This document shows positions 1 to 8,680 of a stretch of DNA of 51,840 bases, piece by piece. The first letter of the stretch is position 1; each line of letters starts with the position of its first letter. This DNA comes from Chloroflexota bacterium (GTDB lineage Bacteria > Chloroflexota > Anaerolineae > J036 > Brachytrichaceae), in NCBI GenBank assembly GCA_021788625.1, contig JAJYKL010000018.1, positions 1 through 51,840 on the forward strand. The letters run 5' to 3'. The notes beneath the pieces are model-generated. The model had not been told where the DNA came from. It saw nothing but the letters and a program-made list of their open reading frames with translations, and ran no database searches. Position numbers and translations under genes: made by a program.

Positions 1-639
1 CCGGTTCACCCATTCCTGGAAAAGGTGGCCTGTGCGTTCCGAAGCAGCATCCCTGGCCTTTACAGGCAGCGGCGGCACACCGGTGCGTTGCGGGTCAGTC
101 TCTTCGATGCCCGCACTTAAGGACTCACCTCGCATGACCACAACAAAACGATAGTCCTGCACGGGCTTAACGAATATCTCAACCCCTGGTTCAGGGTTAT
201 TGATTCCTGCGGCATTGATTTTATCCACCAGCCTGGCGCAGGTCTCGGTAGGGATGCGACCAGCGCGCCGGTCGGTGATATTACCAGCGGCGTCAAGTGT
301 GCAGAAGTTGCCGCGTGCGCAGATATCACGGTCCGTCACCGGGAAGCCGATACCCACTGCCTCCAGTACGCCGCGGCCAATTTCGTACTCCAACGGATCG
401 TAACCGAACAACCCCAGGTGGCCTGGACCGCTGCCACCCGTAATGCCGATGTCGACTGGATAGTGCTGTCCCAGGCAGCCCTCCGCAGCCAATTTATCCA
501 GATTGGGGGTATTGGCGGCCTCAAGTTCCGTCTGATCGTCACTGGGGCGCGGAAGTCCACCCAGACCATCCATGACCAGAAGAACAATTTTGGTCTTGGC
601 AGGCTGGATAAGCTCCTTGAGCAGTTTGAAATTTGCCAT
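1..639 (-). CDS. apgM: 2,3-bisphosphoglycerate-independent phosphoglycerate mutase, archaeal (ApgM) type, 3' end cut by window edge
   Basis: Interconverts 3- and 2-phosphoglycerate in glycolysis and gluconeogenesis, in the cytoplasm. The reading frame starts at an ATG at 639 and stays open for 213 codons to the window edge; the family is about 400 residues, so roughly half is present. The N-terminus carries VLLVMDGLGG, whose Asp is a metal ligand of the alkaline-phosphatase superfamily, then GITGGSGPGHLGLFGYDP, the region that holds the phosphorylated Ser/Thr nucleophile in the ApgM branch, then the family stretch GRGVLEAVGIGF. The dinuclear-metal C-terminal half lies outside the window. The next gene upstream on the same strand ends at 662, so co-transcription is possible. 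The family call is confident; the exact start is likely, though no strong ribosome binding site is seen. Confidence 0.9.
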   Translation of the reverse strand, partial: MANFKLLKELIQPAKTKIVLLVMDGLGGLPRPSDDQTELEAANTPNLDKLAAEGCLGQHYPVDIGITGGSGPGHLGLFGYDPLEYEIGRGVLEAVGIGFPVTDRDICARGNFCTLDAAGNITDRRAGRIPTETCARLVDKINAAGINNPEPGVEIFVKPVQDYRFVVVMRGESLSAGIEETDPQRTGVPPLPVKARDAASERTGHLFQEWVNR

Positions 640-661
640 ATTACAGAAGATTATATAGAGA

Positions 662-2743
662 TCAGGGTGCCGGTAAGATCGTAACATCGCCCAACCACAA
701 TTGGTCACCAACCGCTCGACCAGTCGGTGCCTGTACAGACAGACGCTTGCCTGTCGTACGGTCATACACCCCCAGGTACATTCCATAATGCCCAGGTACT
801 GTGCCTGGCTTCAGCCACACTCCGCGCTGGTCTACCACCGGTACATCCGGTTGCCAGCCATTTGTTGGACGCGTACCGGCAGCAGGCTCACTGTCGTTCT
901 GGGCAACAGGTGGAGACTCCGCCAGACCTATATGCACGAAAATCTTATAACGCGGCTCCAACTTCGCTCTGGCTTGCCAGGTCAGCTCGAGCGGGATAAC
1001 TTCGCCGTCTTGATGCTGTCCCAGGTCGACGGCCACTCGTTGCAACGTCAGTATATTTCCGAAGGTCGCCGTTAACGGCAGCGTTTGCTCAGGAGCCCGG
1101 GTGGCATACACCGCCAGGCGGATATTGCCTACCCATTGCTCGTCTGCTTTGAAGGCATGCTGTGCCAGCCACTGCTCGAACTCACCCGTTGGATCCGACT
1201 CACTTTCACCGTAATACAGCACGAACAGGCGCTGGTAAGTCGTCGCGATGGGTCGCATTTGCCGATCCACCGCGCTGGCATTAGGTGGACGGTAAGCCAG
1301 CGGAATGGCCGGCGCGCCTTTGCGATGGTAGTAGGTAAACACCTCCCATTGGTTCGGCGCGTCCAAAAGTACTGCGTCCCCCGGTCGGGCATTTGCCTCG
1401 ATCATCTTCGCAATGCCACGATAATCATCGCGAGCGTAGGCAGGATTGGCGTACAGGTTATACAGGGATGGGAAAACCGGTCCGGTGGCAGCGATACCCA
1501 GTACGACGATTCCAAGTACTGTGACACGTTGTGAGGCTGTACCGGCACGCCCCCGGGTTAAGAATCGGGCCGTCACGGCAGCCGCACCATCGATTCCTCT
1601 CGCCGCCAGGATAAGCAGGGGTGGAGCACACACCAGGAGTATCTTGAGATACGCCTCACGATACAGGTGAAACACGAACAACAGCACGAACGGCACCACG
1701 ACCAACAATAGCATGAGCAGCGTGGACATGCGTTCTGATAACCTGAGTCCGAACATGGCACCGATGATCACCAGCAGGCTGATTACGCTCAAAGGCAGCG
1801 CAGCCTGAACGAGCGGCAGTGTGCGTCCCACGACCAGCCAGCGATAACTATCGAGCACAGCCTGGCCGAGCTCGTAACGCACGGGAGTTACAGGCCACGT
1901 GGTGATCTGGCGGATGGCGATGGGCAGCCAGGGCGCGAAAAGCACAATGGCCAGGGCACTGGCGCCTGCGTAGAGCGCGACTTTCCGCCAACGAGCGTAT
2001 CCTGGCTGGCGCGTGTGCCCATCCGCCAGCCATGCCAGGACTCCCAAGCCCTGCGCAAGCATCACGAACGGGTACGCGTATTGCGTATACAGACCAGCCG
2101 CGCTGCTCAGAATATACGCCGGCAACGCTGCACCTAACCATCGTGTACCGGATGATGGGCTTGTCGGTCCGTGCGCAATCGAATCGGAAATCGAGAAGCG
2201 CCAGTCAAATAGGGAGGTCAGCGCCCAGGTCGATACGACGGCCTCGAGAGCCATCAGGGCATACATACGCGCTTCCTGACTATAGTAGATGGCGAAAGGT
2301 GAAAGCGCGAGTAATGCGGCCGCGACAAGACCCACTCGCTCGCTCCATAAGCGGCGCGCCAGCAGATACGTGAAGAGCACCAGCCCAAGCCCGCAAACCA
2401 CTGAAAGCATACGCAGCGCGAACTCCGTCTCTCCAAACAGCGCGCGCCAGTAATGCAGCAGGGTGTAGTAGAGCGGAGGATGAATGTCGCCGGCTGCGCC
2501 TGCGATGATCAGCGCCAGCGGCCGTTCTGCGATGCGGGCGCTGTTGCCCTCGTCGTACCAGAACGACTGTGCATCCAGACGGTAAATGCGTAACGCGGCA
2601 CTCAATAGCATGATGAGCAGCACAATAACCGGAACCGGATGGAGCAGCGCGCGCAAGCGATGGATAGGGCGAAACATCACTCGCGGCAGTGTACCACCGC
2701 TGTCAGAGGTATGATTGAGCGCATCCCTGACAAAGCGAACCAT
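662..2743 (-). CDS. GT-C type membrane glycosyltransferase (GT39/ArnT-like)
   Basis: A 693-residue polytopic membrane protein. A first hydrophobic segment (about residues 36-56) is followed by FWYDEGNSARIAERPL, with the acidic Asp-Glu of the first loop of GT-C enzymes, and by GDIHPPLYY, the typical second-loop motif. About ten more hydrophobic segments run to around residue 415, then a soluble C-terminal region of about 270 residues. Family members transfer a sugar from a polyprenyl-phosphate donor to a protein, lipid or glycan at the outer face of the membrane; the acceptor cannot be read from sequence. Start is uncertain: the ATG at 2743 adds 22 non-hydrophobic residues, and the ATG at 2677 (MFRPIHRL...) would look more usual; neither has a clear Shine-Dalgarno. 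It is divergent from the radical SAM gene, 50 bp away. Confidence 0.88.
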   Translation of the reverse strand: MVRFVRDALNHTSDSGGTLPRVMFRPIHRLRALLHPVPVIVLLIMLLSAALRIYRLDAQSFWYDEGNSARIAERPLALIIAGAAGDIHPPLYYTLLHYWRALFGETEFALRMLSVVCGLGLVLFTYLLARRLWSERVGLVAAALLALSPFAIYYSQEARMYALMALEAVVSTWALTSLFDWRFSISDSIAHGPTSPSSGTRWLGAALPAYILSSAAGLYTQYAYPFVMLAQGLGVLAWLADGHTRQPGYARWRKVALYAGASALAIVLFAPWLPIAIRQITTWPVTPVRYELGQAVLDSYRWLVVGRTLPLVQAALPLSVISLLVIIGAMFGLRLSERMSTLLMLLLVVVPFVLLFVFHLYREAYLKILLVCAPPLLILAARGIDGAAAVTARFLTRGRAGTASQRVTVLGIVVLGIAATGPVFPSLYNLYANPAYARDDYRGIAKMIEANARPGDAVLLDAPNQWEVFTYYHRKGAPAIPLAYRPPNASAVDRQMRPIATTYQRLFVLYYGESESDPTGEFEQWLAQHAFKADEQWVGNIRLAVYATRAPEQTLPLTATFGNILTLQRVAVDLGQHQDGEVIPLELTWQARAKLEPRYKIFVHIGLAESPPVAQNDSEPAAGTRPTNGWQPDVPVVDQRGVWLKPGTVPGHYGMYLGVYDRTTGKRLSVQAPTGRAVGDQLWLGDVTILPAP

Positions 2744-2793
2744 AACGAGGAGAGTCCCCGCTCTGGCGCGGCGCGGTGGTGAGGAGTGACACT

Positions 2794-4272
2794 ATGAATA
2801 TTCTGCTGGTATATCCCCGCTTCCCAGATACATTCTGGAGTTTCAAATATGCCCTCAAATTCGTGCGGAAAAAGGCATCCATGCCGCCGTTGGGGCTGAT
2901 CACCGTGGCCGCTCTCCTTCCTGAGGGCTGGAACAAACGGCTGGTCGACGCAAACGTTCAGGACCTCACGGACCGTGATCTGCAGTGGGCCGACTATGTA
3001 TTCATCAGTGCGATGACGGTCCAGCGCAACGATGCACGTGCCACCATCGACCGCTGCAAGGCTCTCGGCGTGAAGGTCGTGGCCGGCGGACCTCTCTTCA
3101 CCAGTGAGCCGGAACTATTTGCCGACGTCGATCACCTGGTGCTGAACGAGGCTGAGTTAACTCTGCCCCCTTTCCTGGCCGATCTGGCACATGGGCGACC
3201 TCAGCGGATGTACACTTCGAATGAGTACCCCGATATCACCCGCACGCCCTCGCCCCTATGGCATCTGTTGGACCTCAAGCGATACGCCACAATGAGTGTG
3301 CAGTTCTCGCGCGGGTGTCCCTTCAACTGCGACTTCTGTAATGTGACGGCGCTATTTGGCCATCGGCCACGTACCAAGATGGCGGCCCAGATCATCGCCG
3401 AACTGGACGCTCTCTATGCGTTTGGCTGGCGCCGCACGGTGTTCTTCGTGGACGACAACTTCATCGGCAATAAGCGGCAGATCAAGACAGAGATCCTGCC
3501 CGCGCTCATCGAGTGGCGCAAGGGCAAAATCGGCATGAGCTTCGATACCGAGGTGTCCATCAACCTGGCTGATGATGAGGAACTGATGCGGCTGATGGCG
3601 CAGGCCGGATTTACCAATGTTTTTGTGGGCATCGAGACGCCGAATGAAGACAGCCTGACCGAGTGCAACAAAAAGCAGAATACCCGCCGCGATCTGGTGG
3701 AGAGCGTCAAGCGTATCCAGCGCGCCGGTCTGCAGGTGCAGGGCGGTTTCATCGTCGGGTTCGACAGCGACACACCGAACATCTTCCAGCAACAGATTGA
3801 ATTCATCCAGAAGAGCGGCATCGTCATGGCCATGGTCGGCTTGTTGCAGGCGCCCTACGGAACGCAACTTTACAAACGCCTGCAGCAGGAAGGACGGCTG
3901 ACGAGTCAGATTTCAGGTGACAATGTGGATGGCTCAACGAATATCATCACCAAGATGAACCTGGACGTGCTGCGTGAGGGCTATCAGGCGTTGCTCAACA
4001 AAATCTACTCCCCTGAGTTTTACTACGAGCGCGTGAAGACCTTCCTGCGCGAGTACCAGGCACCGCGCATCAAGCTGCACATCGAGTTTATCGAGGTGCT
4101 TGCCTTCATCCGCTCGATTTACCTGCTGGGTATGAAAGGGGTGGAGCGCGTGCAGTATTGGCGGCTGTTCTGGTGGACGCTCTTCCGGCGGCCCCGGCTC
4201 TTCCCGCTGGCCATCACCCTGTCCATCTACGGCTTCCATTTCCGCACCGTCTGCGAATCGCACGTGCAATGA
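2794..4272 (+). CDS. B12-binding domain radical SAM protein (DUF4070-type)
   Basis: The protein is 492 residues from the ATG at 2794, which has a good ribosome binding site (GAGGAG, 2780-2785); a GTG at 2776 would add six residues but has no such support. Residues 1-140 form a cobalamin-binding Rossmann-like domain (MNILLVYPRFP..., VVAGGPLFTSEPE). The radical SAM cluster motif FSRGCPFNCDFCNV gives C175, C179 and C182 for the [4Fe-4S] cluster that cleaves S-adenosylmethionine. The C-terminal ~130 residues, after NGDNVDGSTNI-like sequence, match the DUF4070 extension common in this subgroup, which modifies lipids or natural products; the substrate is unknown. The next gene, on the same strand, is another radical SAM enzyme 130 bp downstream. 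Confidence 0.92.
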   Translation: MNILLVYPRFPDTFWSFKYALKFVRKKASMPPLGLITVAALLPEGWNKRLVDANVQDLTDRDLQWADYVFISAMTVQRNDARATIDRCKALGVKVVAGGPLFTSEPELFADVDHLVLNEAELTLPPFLADLAHGRPQRMYTSNEYPDITRTPSPLWHLLDLKRYATMSVQFSRGCPFNCDFCNVTALFGHRPRTKMAAQIIAELDALYAFGWRRTVFFVDDNFIGNKRQIKTEILPALIEWRKGKIGMSFDTEVSINLADDEELMRLMAQAGFTNVFVGIETPNEDSLTECNKKQNTRRDLVESVKRIQRAGLQVQGGFIVGFDSDTPNIFQQQIEFIQKSGIVMAMVGLLQAPYGTQLYKRLQQEGRLTSQISGDNVDGSTNIITKMNLDVLREGYQALLNKIYSPEFYYERVKTFLREYQAPRIKLHIEFIEVLAFIRSIYLLGMKGVERVQYWRLFWWTLFRRPRLFPLAITLSIYGFHFRTVCESHVQ

Positions 4273-4295
4273 TCTCACCGTTGGGATGCTTTCAT

Positions 4296-4379
4296 ACTGG
4301 AGATTCGGAACTGGCGATTGGGTATGCGTGACTCGGGATTCCAGGTTTCATTAGCTGGATCCAGGCTCGAATCTCCAGT
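4296..4379. repeat. 12-bp inverted repeat in the gap between two radical SAM genes
   Basis: ACTGGAGATTCG at 4296-4307 is the exact reverse complement of CGAATCTCCAGT at 4368-4379, with a 60-nt interval. The interval also contains short GGATTCCAGG- and CTGGATCCAGG-like pieces. It resembles short non-coding repeats between genes rather than a standard terminator, as the loop is long and there is no T tract. Confidence 0.45.
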
Positions 4380-4402
4380 CTCCAGTCCGAATCGATCAAG
4401 CG

Positions 4403-5713
4403 ATGACCGGCAATCTGCCTGCAGCGAGTAGCGGGCGCATGACACCCGCGGCGTTTCATGTCATGCTGAAGCCGCGCGGTGCCATCTGTAATCTCAACTG
4501 CCGCTATTGCTACTTCCTCTCCAAGGTAAGGCTCTATCCTGGCAGCCAGTTCCGTATGTCGGATGAGCTGCTTCAGGAATACACACGTCAGTACATGGCG
4601 GCGCAACGTGTACCGGAGGTGACGTTCGCCTGGCAGGGAGGCGAGCCCACCTTGATGGGGTTGGATTTTTTCCGCCGCGCGGTCGCCGCCCAGCACCAGT
4701 ATCGTAAGGCGGGCATGCGCGTCATGAATGCGCTGCAGACCAACGGTACACTGCTGGACGACGAGTGGTGTTCGTTTTTACACGCGAATGACTTCCTGGT
4801 TGGCCTCAGCCTGGATGGACCACGCGCGTTGCACGACGCCTACCGCGTTGATCGGGGCGGCCGGTCCACCTTCGACCGCGTGATGGCGGCTGCGCGGTTA
4901 ATGCAGCAGCACCAGGTGGAATTCAATATTCTCACAACGGTCCACGCTGCCAATGCCCCTCACCCACTCGAGGTCTATCGTTTCCTGCGTGATGAACTGG
5001 GCACGCACTTCATCCAGTTCATCCCCATCGTCGAGCGCGTCAACGACAGCGGCTTCCAGGAAGGGGACCGTGTTACCAGCCGTTCGGTGACGGGAAAACA
5101 ATATGGCGACTTCCTCATTGCCATCTTCGACGAATGGGTGCGGCATGACGTAGGTCAAGTTTTCGTGCAAATCTTTGACGTCGCACTGGCTGCCTGGTTG
5201 GGCCAGCGCCCCGGCCTGTGCATCTTCGAAGAAACATGCGGGAATGCGCTGGCGATGGAGCACAACGGCGACATCTACTCATGCGATCACTTCGTGGAGC
5301 CGCGCCACTTTCTGGGCAACCTGGCGGACGTGCCTTTGCTGGACCTGATGACAAGCGAGCAGCAACAGCACTTCGGGCAGGCCAAGCGTGATACGCTGCC
5401 CGCCACTTGCCATTCGTGTGAAGTACGGTTCGTGTGCAACGGCGAATGCCCCAAGAATCGGTTCGCATACACGCCTGATGGAGAGGCAGGTCTGAACTAC
5501 CTGTGCGAGGGCTATCGCGCGTTCTTCAACCACATCGACCCAGCCATGAAGTTTATGGCCGCGGAGCTGCACGCTCAACGCGCGCCGGCTAACATCATGC
5601 AAGTCATGGCGCGTCAGGACGCCGAACTGCAGCACCGCTTTGCTACAGCAGGTCGCAACGACCCCTGCCCCTGCGGCAGCGGTAAAAAGTTCAAGCACTG
5701 CCACGGCAGGTAA
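4403..5713 (+). CDS. anSME-like radical SAM/SPASM maturase with C-terminal SEC-C motif
   Basis: The protein is 436 residues. Anaerobic sulfatase-maturating enzymes oxidise an active-site Cys or Ser of type I sulfatases to formylglycine. The radical SAM motif CNLNCRYCYF gives C29, C33 and C36, followed by the family strings FAWQGGEPTLMG and NALQTNGTLLDDEWC. The second half has the SPASM cysteines (ETCGNALAMEHNGDIYSCDHF, then CHSCEVRFVCNGECPKNRF and YLCEGY) that bind two further iron-sulfur clusters. The last ~20 residues (NDPCPCGSGKKFKHCHG) are a SEC-C zinc motif, as at the end of SecA. No sulfatase gene lies in the window, so the substrate may be elsewhere or be a different protein. An ATG at 4439 is an alternative start. 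Family confident, substrate inferred. Confidence 0.92.
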   Translation: MTGNLPAASSGRMTPAAFHVMLKPRGAICNLNCRYCYFLSKVRLYPGSQFRMSDELLQEYTRQYMAAQRVPEVTFAWQGGEPTLMGLDFFRRAVAAQHQYRKAGMRVMNALQTNGTLLDDEWCSFLHANDFLVGLSLDGPRALHDAYRVDRGGRSTFDRVMAAARLMQQHQVEFNILTTVHAANAPHPLEVYRFLRDELGTHFIQFIPIVERVNDSGFQEGDRVTSRSVTGKQYGDFLIAIFDEWVRHDVGQVFVQIFDVALAAWLGQRPGLCIFEETCGNALAMEHNGDIYSCDHFVEPRHFLGNLADVPLLDLMTSEQQQHFGQAKRDTLPATCHSCEVRFVCNGECPKNRFAYTPDGEAGLNYLCEGYRAFFNHIDPAMKFMAAELHAQRAPANIMQVMARQDAELQHRFATAGRNDPCPCGSGKKFKHCHGR

Positions 5714-5816
5714 AATCGTACCCGGAGACAATCAGGTCGCCATAAAGCACCAGGCGTTTCATACGGGCCATCCGGCAATCGCCCGTCATGATTCGTTAGT
5801 TGGGAACGGCATCGCC

Positions 5817-6821
5817 ATGTCAACCTATCTGGCACAGATCGCCCCACAACGGAGTACGCAGTACGCAGCTTTAACCTCTACGCTCGCGCCGCACGAGCTG
5901 GCGCTGTGCCCACTGGGGCAGCCAGCCTCGAACGTCGCAACCGTCTCCCTGGCCGGGCAGGCTTACCTGAAGTTCGACCTGTCCAGCGCTCTGGAAGAGA
6001 CAGCCCGCCGTGAACTGGGCACGTTGGCCATGACCAGCGCCTTCTTCGACTACCGGCAGACTCTGGAGGGCGAAATCGGTCCCTGGCTGCGGCCAGTCGA
6101 AACGGACTTCGCCCCCGCCTTCCCGCCGGACCTGGTGATGACACGCCGCTACAAGGGCAAGACTAACGAGTTGTTCACGCACTTCCTGTGTAACGTGGCA
6201 CGCTACAGCTCCGCCTTTGCGAACACCCCCTGGGCGGACCTGCGCGTACTCGACCCACTGGCCGGCGGCGGCACCACGCTCTTCGTGGCGCTGGTGCTGG
6301 GCGCCAACGCCTACGGGGTGGAGAAAGATCAGCGTGATGTCGAGTCCACCGCCACCTTTATCGAGCAGTACGCCAGAGAACAGGGCATCAGCTGCAGCCT
6401 GAAGGAAGAGCGTCTGAAGAAGCTCGGCCATCGCTGGTGGTTCACCCTCGGCCGTCAAACACCCAGCCAATGCGTTCTCATTAACGGCGATACGGCTCAG
6501 GCATTGGAGTTGATGAACAATGTGAAACACCCACACTTGATCGTAGGCGACCTGCCATATGGCATTCAACATGAAGGCAGGCTGGCCGGGCTGCTGACCA
6601 CGGCATTACCCGTCTGGGCCAGCCTTTTACTGCCGGGAGGGGCCATGGCACTGGCCTGGGATTCAACCCGCTTACCTCGCGCGGACATGATCGCGCTGGC
6701 CCAATCGGCGTGTTCATTGACAGTGGTCGACACTCCACCCTACAACCAGCTCGCGCACCGCGTGGATCGCGTCATCAAGCGTCGTGACGTGCTGGTGTTG
6801 TTCGGGGAGAACAGGCGGTGA
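5817..6821 (+). CDS. SAM-dependent methylase, Trm11/UPF0020-like
   Basis: From the ATG at 5817 the protein is 334 residues. An open frame continues upstream to 5640 but overlaps the end of the anSME-like gene and has low-complexity sequence, so I reject the longer form. The S-adenosylmethionine site is seen as LRVLDPLAGGGTTLFVALVLGA with the acidic VEKD after the second strand; motif IV is IVGDLPYG, close to the DPPYG of enzymes that methylate the exocyclic amine of guanosine in tRNA or rRNA. The N-terminal ~120 residues have no family I can name; no THUMP domain is recognised. It could modify RNA or DNA; RNA is favoured by the motif IV form. It is 103 bp downstream of the maturase on the same strand. 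Confidence 0.75.
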   Translation: MSTYLAQIAPQRSTQYAALTSTLAPHELALCPLGQPASNVATVSLAGQAYLKFDLSSALEETARRELGTLAMTSAFFDYRQTLEGEIGPWLRPVETDFAPAFPPDLVMTRRYKGKTNELFTHFLCNVARYSSAFANTPWADLRVLDPLAGGGTTLFVALVLGANAYGVEKDQRDVESTATFIEQYAREQGISCSLKEERLKKLGHRWWFTLGRQTPSQCVLINGDTAQALELMNNVKHPHLIVGDLPYGIQHEGRLAGLLTTALPVWASLLLPGGAMALAWDSTRLPRADMIALAQSACSLTVVDTPPYNQLAHRVDRVIKRRDVLVLFGENRR

Positions 6822-6852
6822 ACGAACAACCTCGGAACGCAGACGGACGCTG

Positions 6853-7521
6853 CTATGAGTAGCGGTTCTCAAACCGCAGCCCATGCCCGCGTACGGTGAC
6901 GATGTATTCGTGGTCAGAGTCCTGCTCGGCGATCCGGTCGCGCAGCCGGCGCACCAGCGCATCGATGGCCTGTTCGCTGACACCGTAGGCGCTCTCACCC
7001 TCCCACACCTTCTCAACGATTTCCTGCCGGCTAACTAGCGCCCCATTGGCATCAATCAACATCTCCAGCAACCGGTATTGCTGCACGGAGAGCGGCGGGT
7101 CCAGATTTTGCTCGGCGATAAACACGCGCCGGCTATCCTTGTCGATACGGATGCCCCGCACGGCCGCGCGCATGCCCTGGCTGATGGGTCGTGCGTTAAG
7201 CGGAGCCGTGGCATCACTCCCGACAAAGGCAATCTTTACACACAGCGCAATCTGGATCTCATCACCGTCCTGTAAAGGTTGTGGCTCTCGAACTTCCTTG
7301 CCATTCAGAAAGGTACCGTTCTTGCTGCCCAGGTCAGTTAACACGAAGCCCGTCTCGGTGCGTTCAATCTTGGCGTGCTTTCTCGACACCTGCCTCTCTG
7401 GTAAGAGCAGGTGTGCCACACCCACCTCACGCCCGATGACGACGCAGTCACTGTCAACCAGCCAGCGTTGTCCTGCCATCTGGCCGTTCTCGATTATCAG
7501 CATCGGAGAATCCTGGTTCAT
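6853..7521 (-). CDS. FHA domain + OmpR-type winged-helix transcription factor
   Basis: The protein is 222 residues from the ATG at 7521; an ATG at 7527 adds Met-Val. Residues 5-100 are a forkhead-associated domain with all key positions: R31 after VIG, S46-R47-K48-H49 (SRKHA) and DLGSKNGTFLNG with N68. FHA domains bind phosphothreonine peptides. Residues 125-222 are a winged-helix DNA-binding domain of the OmpR C-terminal type (LSVQQYRLLEMLIDANGALV, ALVRRLRDRI, YIVTVRGHGLRF). There is no receiver domain, so it is not a normal response regulator. It diverges from a Ser/Thr kinase 132 bp away, whose product or substrates probably supply the phosphothreonine. The -10-like hexamer lies 7 nt before the 7521 ATG, suggesting a leaderless mRNA. 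Confidence 0.9.
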   Translation of the reverse strand: MNQDSPMLIIENGQMAGQRWLVDSDCVVIGREVGVAHLLLPERQVSRKHAKIERTETGFVLTDLGSKNGTFLNGKEVREPQPLQDGDEIQIALCVKIAFVGSDATAPLNARPISQGMRAAVRGIRIDKDSRRVFIAEQNLDPPLSVQQYRLLEMLIDANGALVSRQEIVEKVWEGESAYGVSEQAIDALVRRLRDRIAEQDSDHEYIVTVRGHGLRFENRYS

Positions 7522-7528
7522 CACCATT

Positions 7529-7534
7529 ATTCTA
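7529..7534 (-). promoter_or_regulatory. -10 element of the FHA regulator, probably leaderless
   Basis: On the minus strand TAGAAT is followed by 7 nt and then the ATG at 7521, so transcription should begin at or next to the start codon. The longer string TTAGAATAAT is identical to the one before the divergent kinase. No good -35 at 16-18 bp is seen; a TTGACA exists, but at 21 bp spacing. Confidence 0.5.
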
Positions 7535-7640
7535 AGGGATTTTAAGTTGGTACGATGTCAATAGTGAGCACACATTCAGGCGGAGACTGATAGTGTGGAA
7601 CCCGTTGCCTTGCGGTCTCATTAGCGGCACAATCATCCGT

Positions 7641-7646
7641 TAGAAT
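7641..7646 (+). promoter_or_regulatory. -10 element of the Ser/Thr kinase, probably leaderless
   Basis: TAGAAT lies 7 nt before the kinase ATG at 7654, with no Shine-Dalgarno between them. The TTAGAATAAT string (7640-7649) matches that in front of the FHA gene in the same position relative to the ATG. The -35 is weak (TCATTA at 17 bp spacing). Confidence 0.5.
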
Positions 7647-7653
7647 AATTCTC

Positions 7654-8637
7654 ATGTTGGCGCGTGGCACCATTCTGCGTAACCGTTACCGCATCGCCCA
7701 GCCTATTGGGCAGGGCGGCATGGGTTCCGTCTATCTGGCGGAGGACCTGCGCCTGGAAGGCCGCAAGTGCGCCATCAAAGCGGTACGCATCGACCCTTCA
7801 TCCGATCAGGATGAGATCACCGAGCTGCAGCATCAGTTTTCGCGTGAGGCCAGCATCCTGGCCCGTCTGGATCACCCCAACCTGCCTAAAGTATCTGACT
7901 ACTTCACCGAGGTTGACCAGGACTACCTGGTCATGGACTACGTCTCGGGCAAGGACCTGAAGGAAATCATAGACGAGGCGCGTCGCAACAACCGTTTTCT
8001 GACCGAGATCGAGGTTTTGAACTGGGCACGCCAGTTATGCGACGCACTGGACTACATGCACAACCAGGACACCCCTGTTCTTCATCGCGACATTAAGCCT
8101 TCAAACATCAAATTGACACCCAGTGGGTTGATCAAGCTGGTCGACTTTGGGTTGGTGAAGGTGCTGGCCAAAGACGACTCGCGTACCGTCACGGTGCTGC
8201 AAGGGCGCGGCACGGCCGCCTATACCCCGCTGGAGCAGTATGGCGAGGACGACACGCATACCGATGCCCGCAGCGACATCTACTCGCTGGGCGCCACGCT
8301 TTATCATTTGCTCACCAACCAGCCCCCCGCCGAAGCCAAGCAGCGTTTCCTGAAGCCGGAAACGCTCATCCCAGCTCGCACGTTAAATCCGGCTGTTTCA
8401 GAGGCAGTGGAGCGCGCCCTCATCACCGCCATCTCCATGCACCCCGACGACCGCCCGCGCAGCGTGGCGGAGTTCCGTGACCAGTTATTCATGGAGCAAA
8501 CTGCCGACGGCTCGACGCGCACTGCCACCGAAGCGGGCATGGAAACCCTGGGCCAACTCCTGCGCGATAACATGCTGTGGATAATTCTGGCCGGTGCGAC
8601 GATGCTGGTAGGTCTGCTTGCCACCCTCATGAAGTAG
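7654..8637 (+). CDS. Membrane-anchored Ser/Thr protein kinase (Hanks type)
   Basis: The protein is 327 residues. The kinase domain fills residues 12-280: glycine loop IGQGGMGSVYLAED, catalytic Lys K42 (AIKAV), HRDIKPSN with catalytic D146, DFG with D164, and an APE-like site replaced by YTPLEQYG, common in bacterial kinases. A single hydrophobic segment (about 302-325) at the very C-terminus is a tail anchor with no extracellular sensor domain, so there is no PASTA or similar ligand-binding part. The likely partner is the divergent FHA/winged-helix regulator; the domain pairing resembles PknH and EmbR of mycobacteria. Substrates are not known from sequence. The two membrane proteins downstream on the same strand may belong to the same response. 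Confidence 0.95.
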   Translation: MLARGTILRNRYRIAQPIGQGGMGSVYLAEDLRLEGRKCAIKAVRIDPSSDQDEITELQHQFSREASILARLDHPNLPKVSDYFTEVDQDYLVMDYVSGKDLKEIIDEARRNNRFLTEIEVLNWARQLCDALDYMHNQDTPVLHRDIKPSNIKLTPSGLIKLVDFGLVKVLAKDDSRTVTVLQGRGTAAYTPLEQYGEDDTHTDARSDIYSLGATLYHLLTNQPPAEAKQRFLKPETLIPARTLNPAVSEAVERALITAISMHPDDRPRSVAEFRDQLFMEQTADGSTRTATEAGMETLGQLLRDNMLWIILAGATMLVGLLATLMK

Positions 8638-8680
8638 AAATATCTCTCGCCCAGGCACCTGGCATCCATTACCTCAAAAA

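Noticed and set aside
5640..5816. N-terminal extension of the Trm11-like methylase
   Set aside because: Overlaps the end of the maturase gene in another frame and is low-complexity Ala/Thr/Pro; the ATG at 5817 gives a normal beginning.
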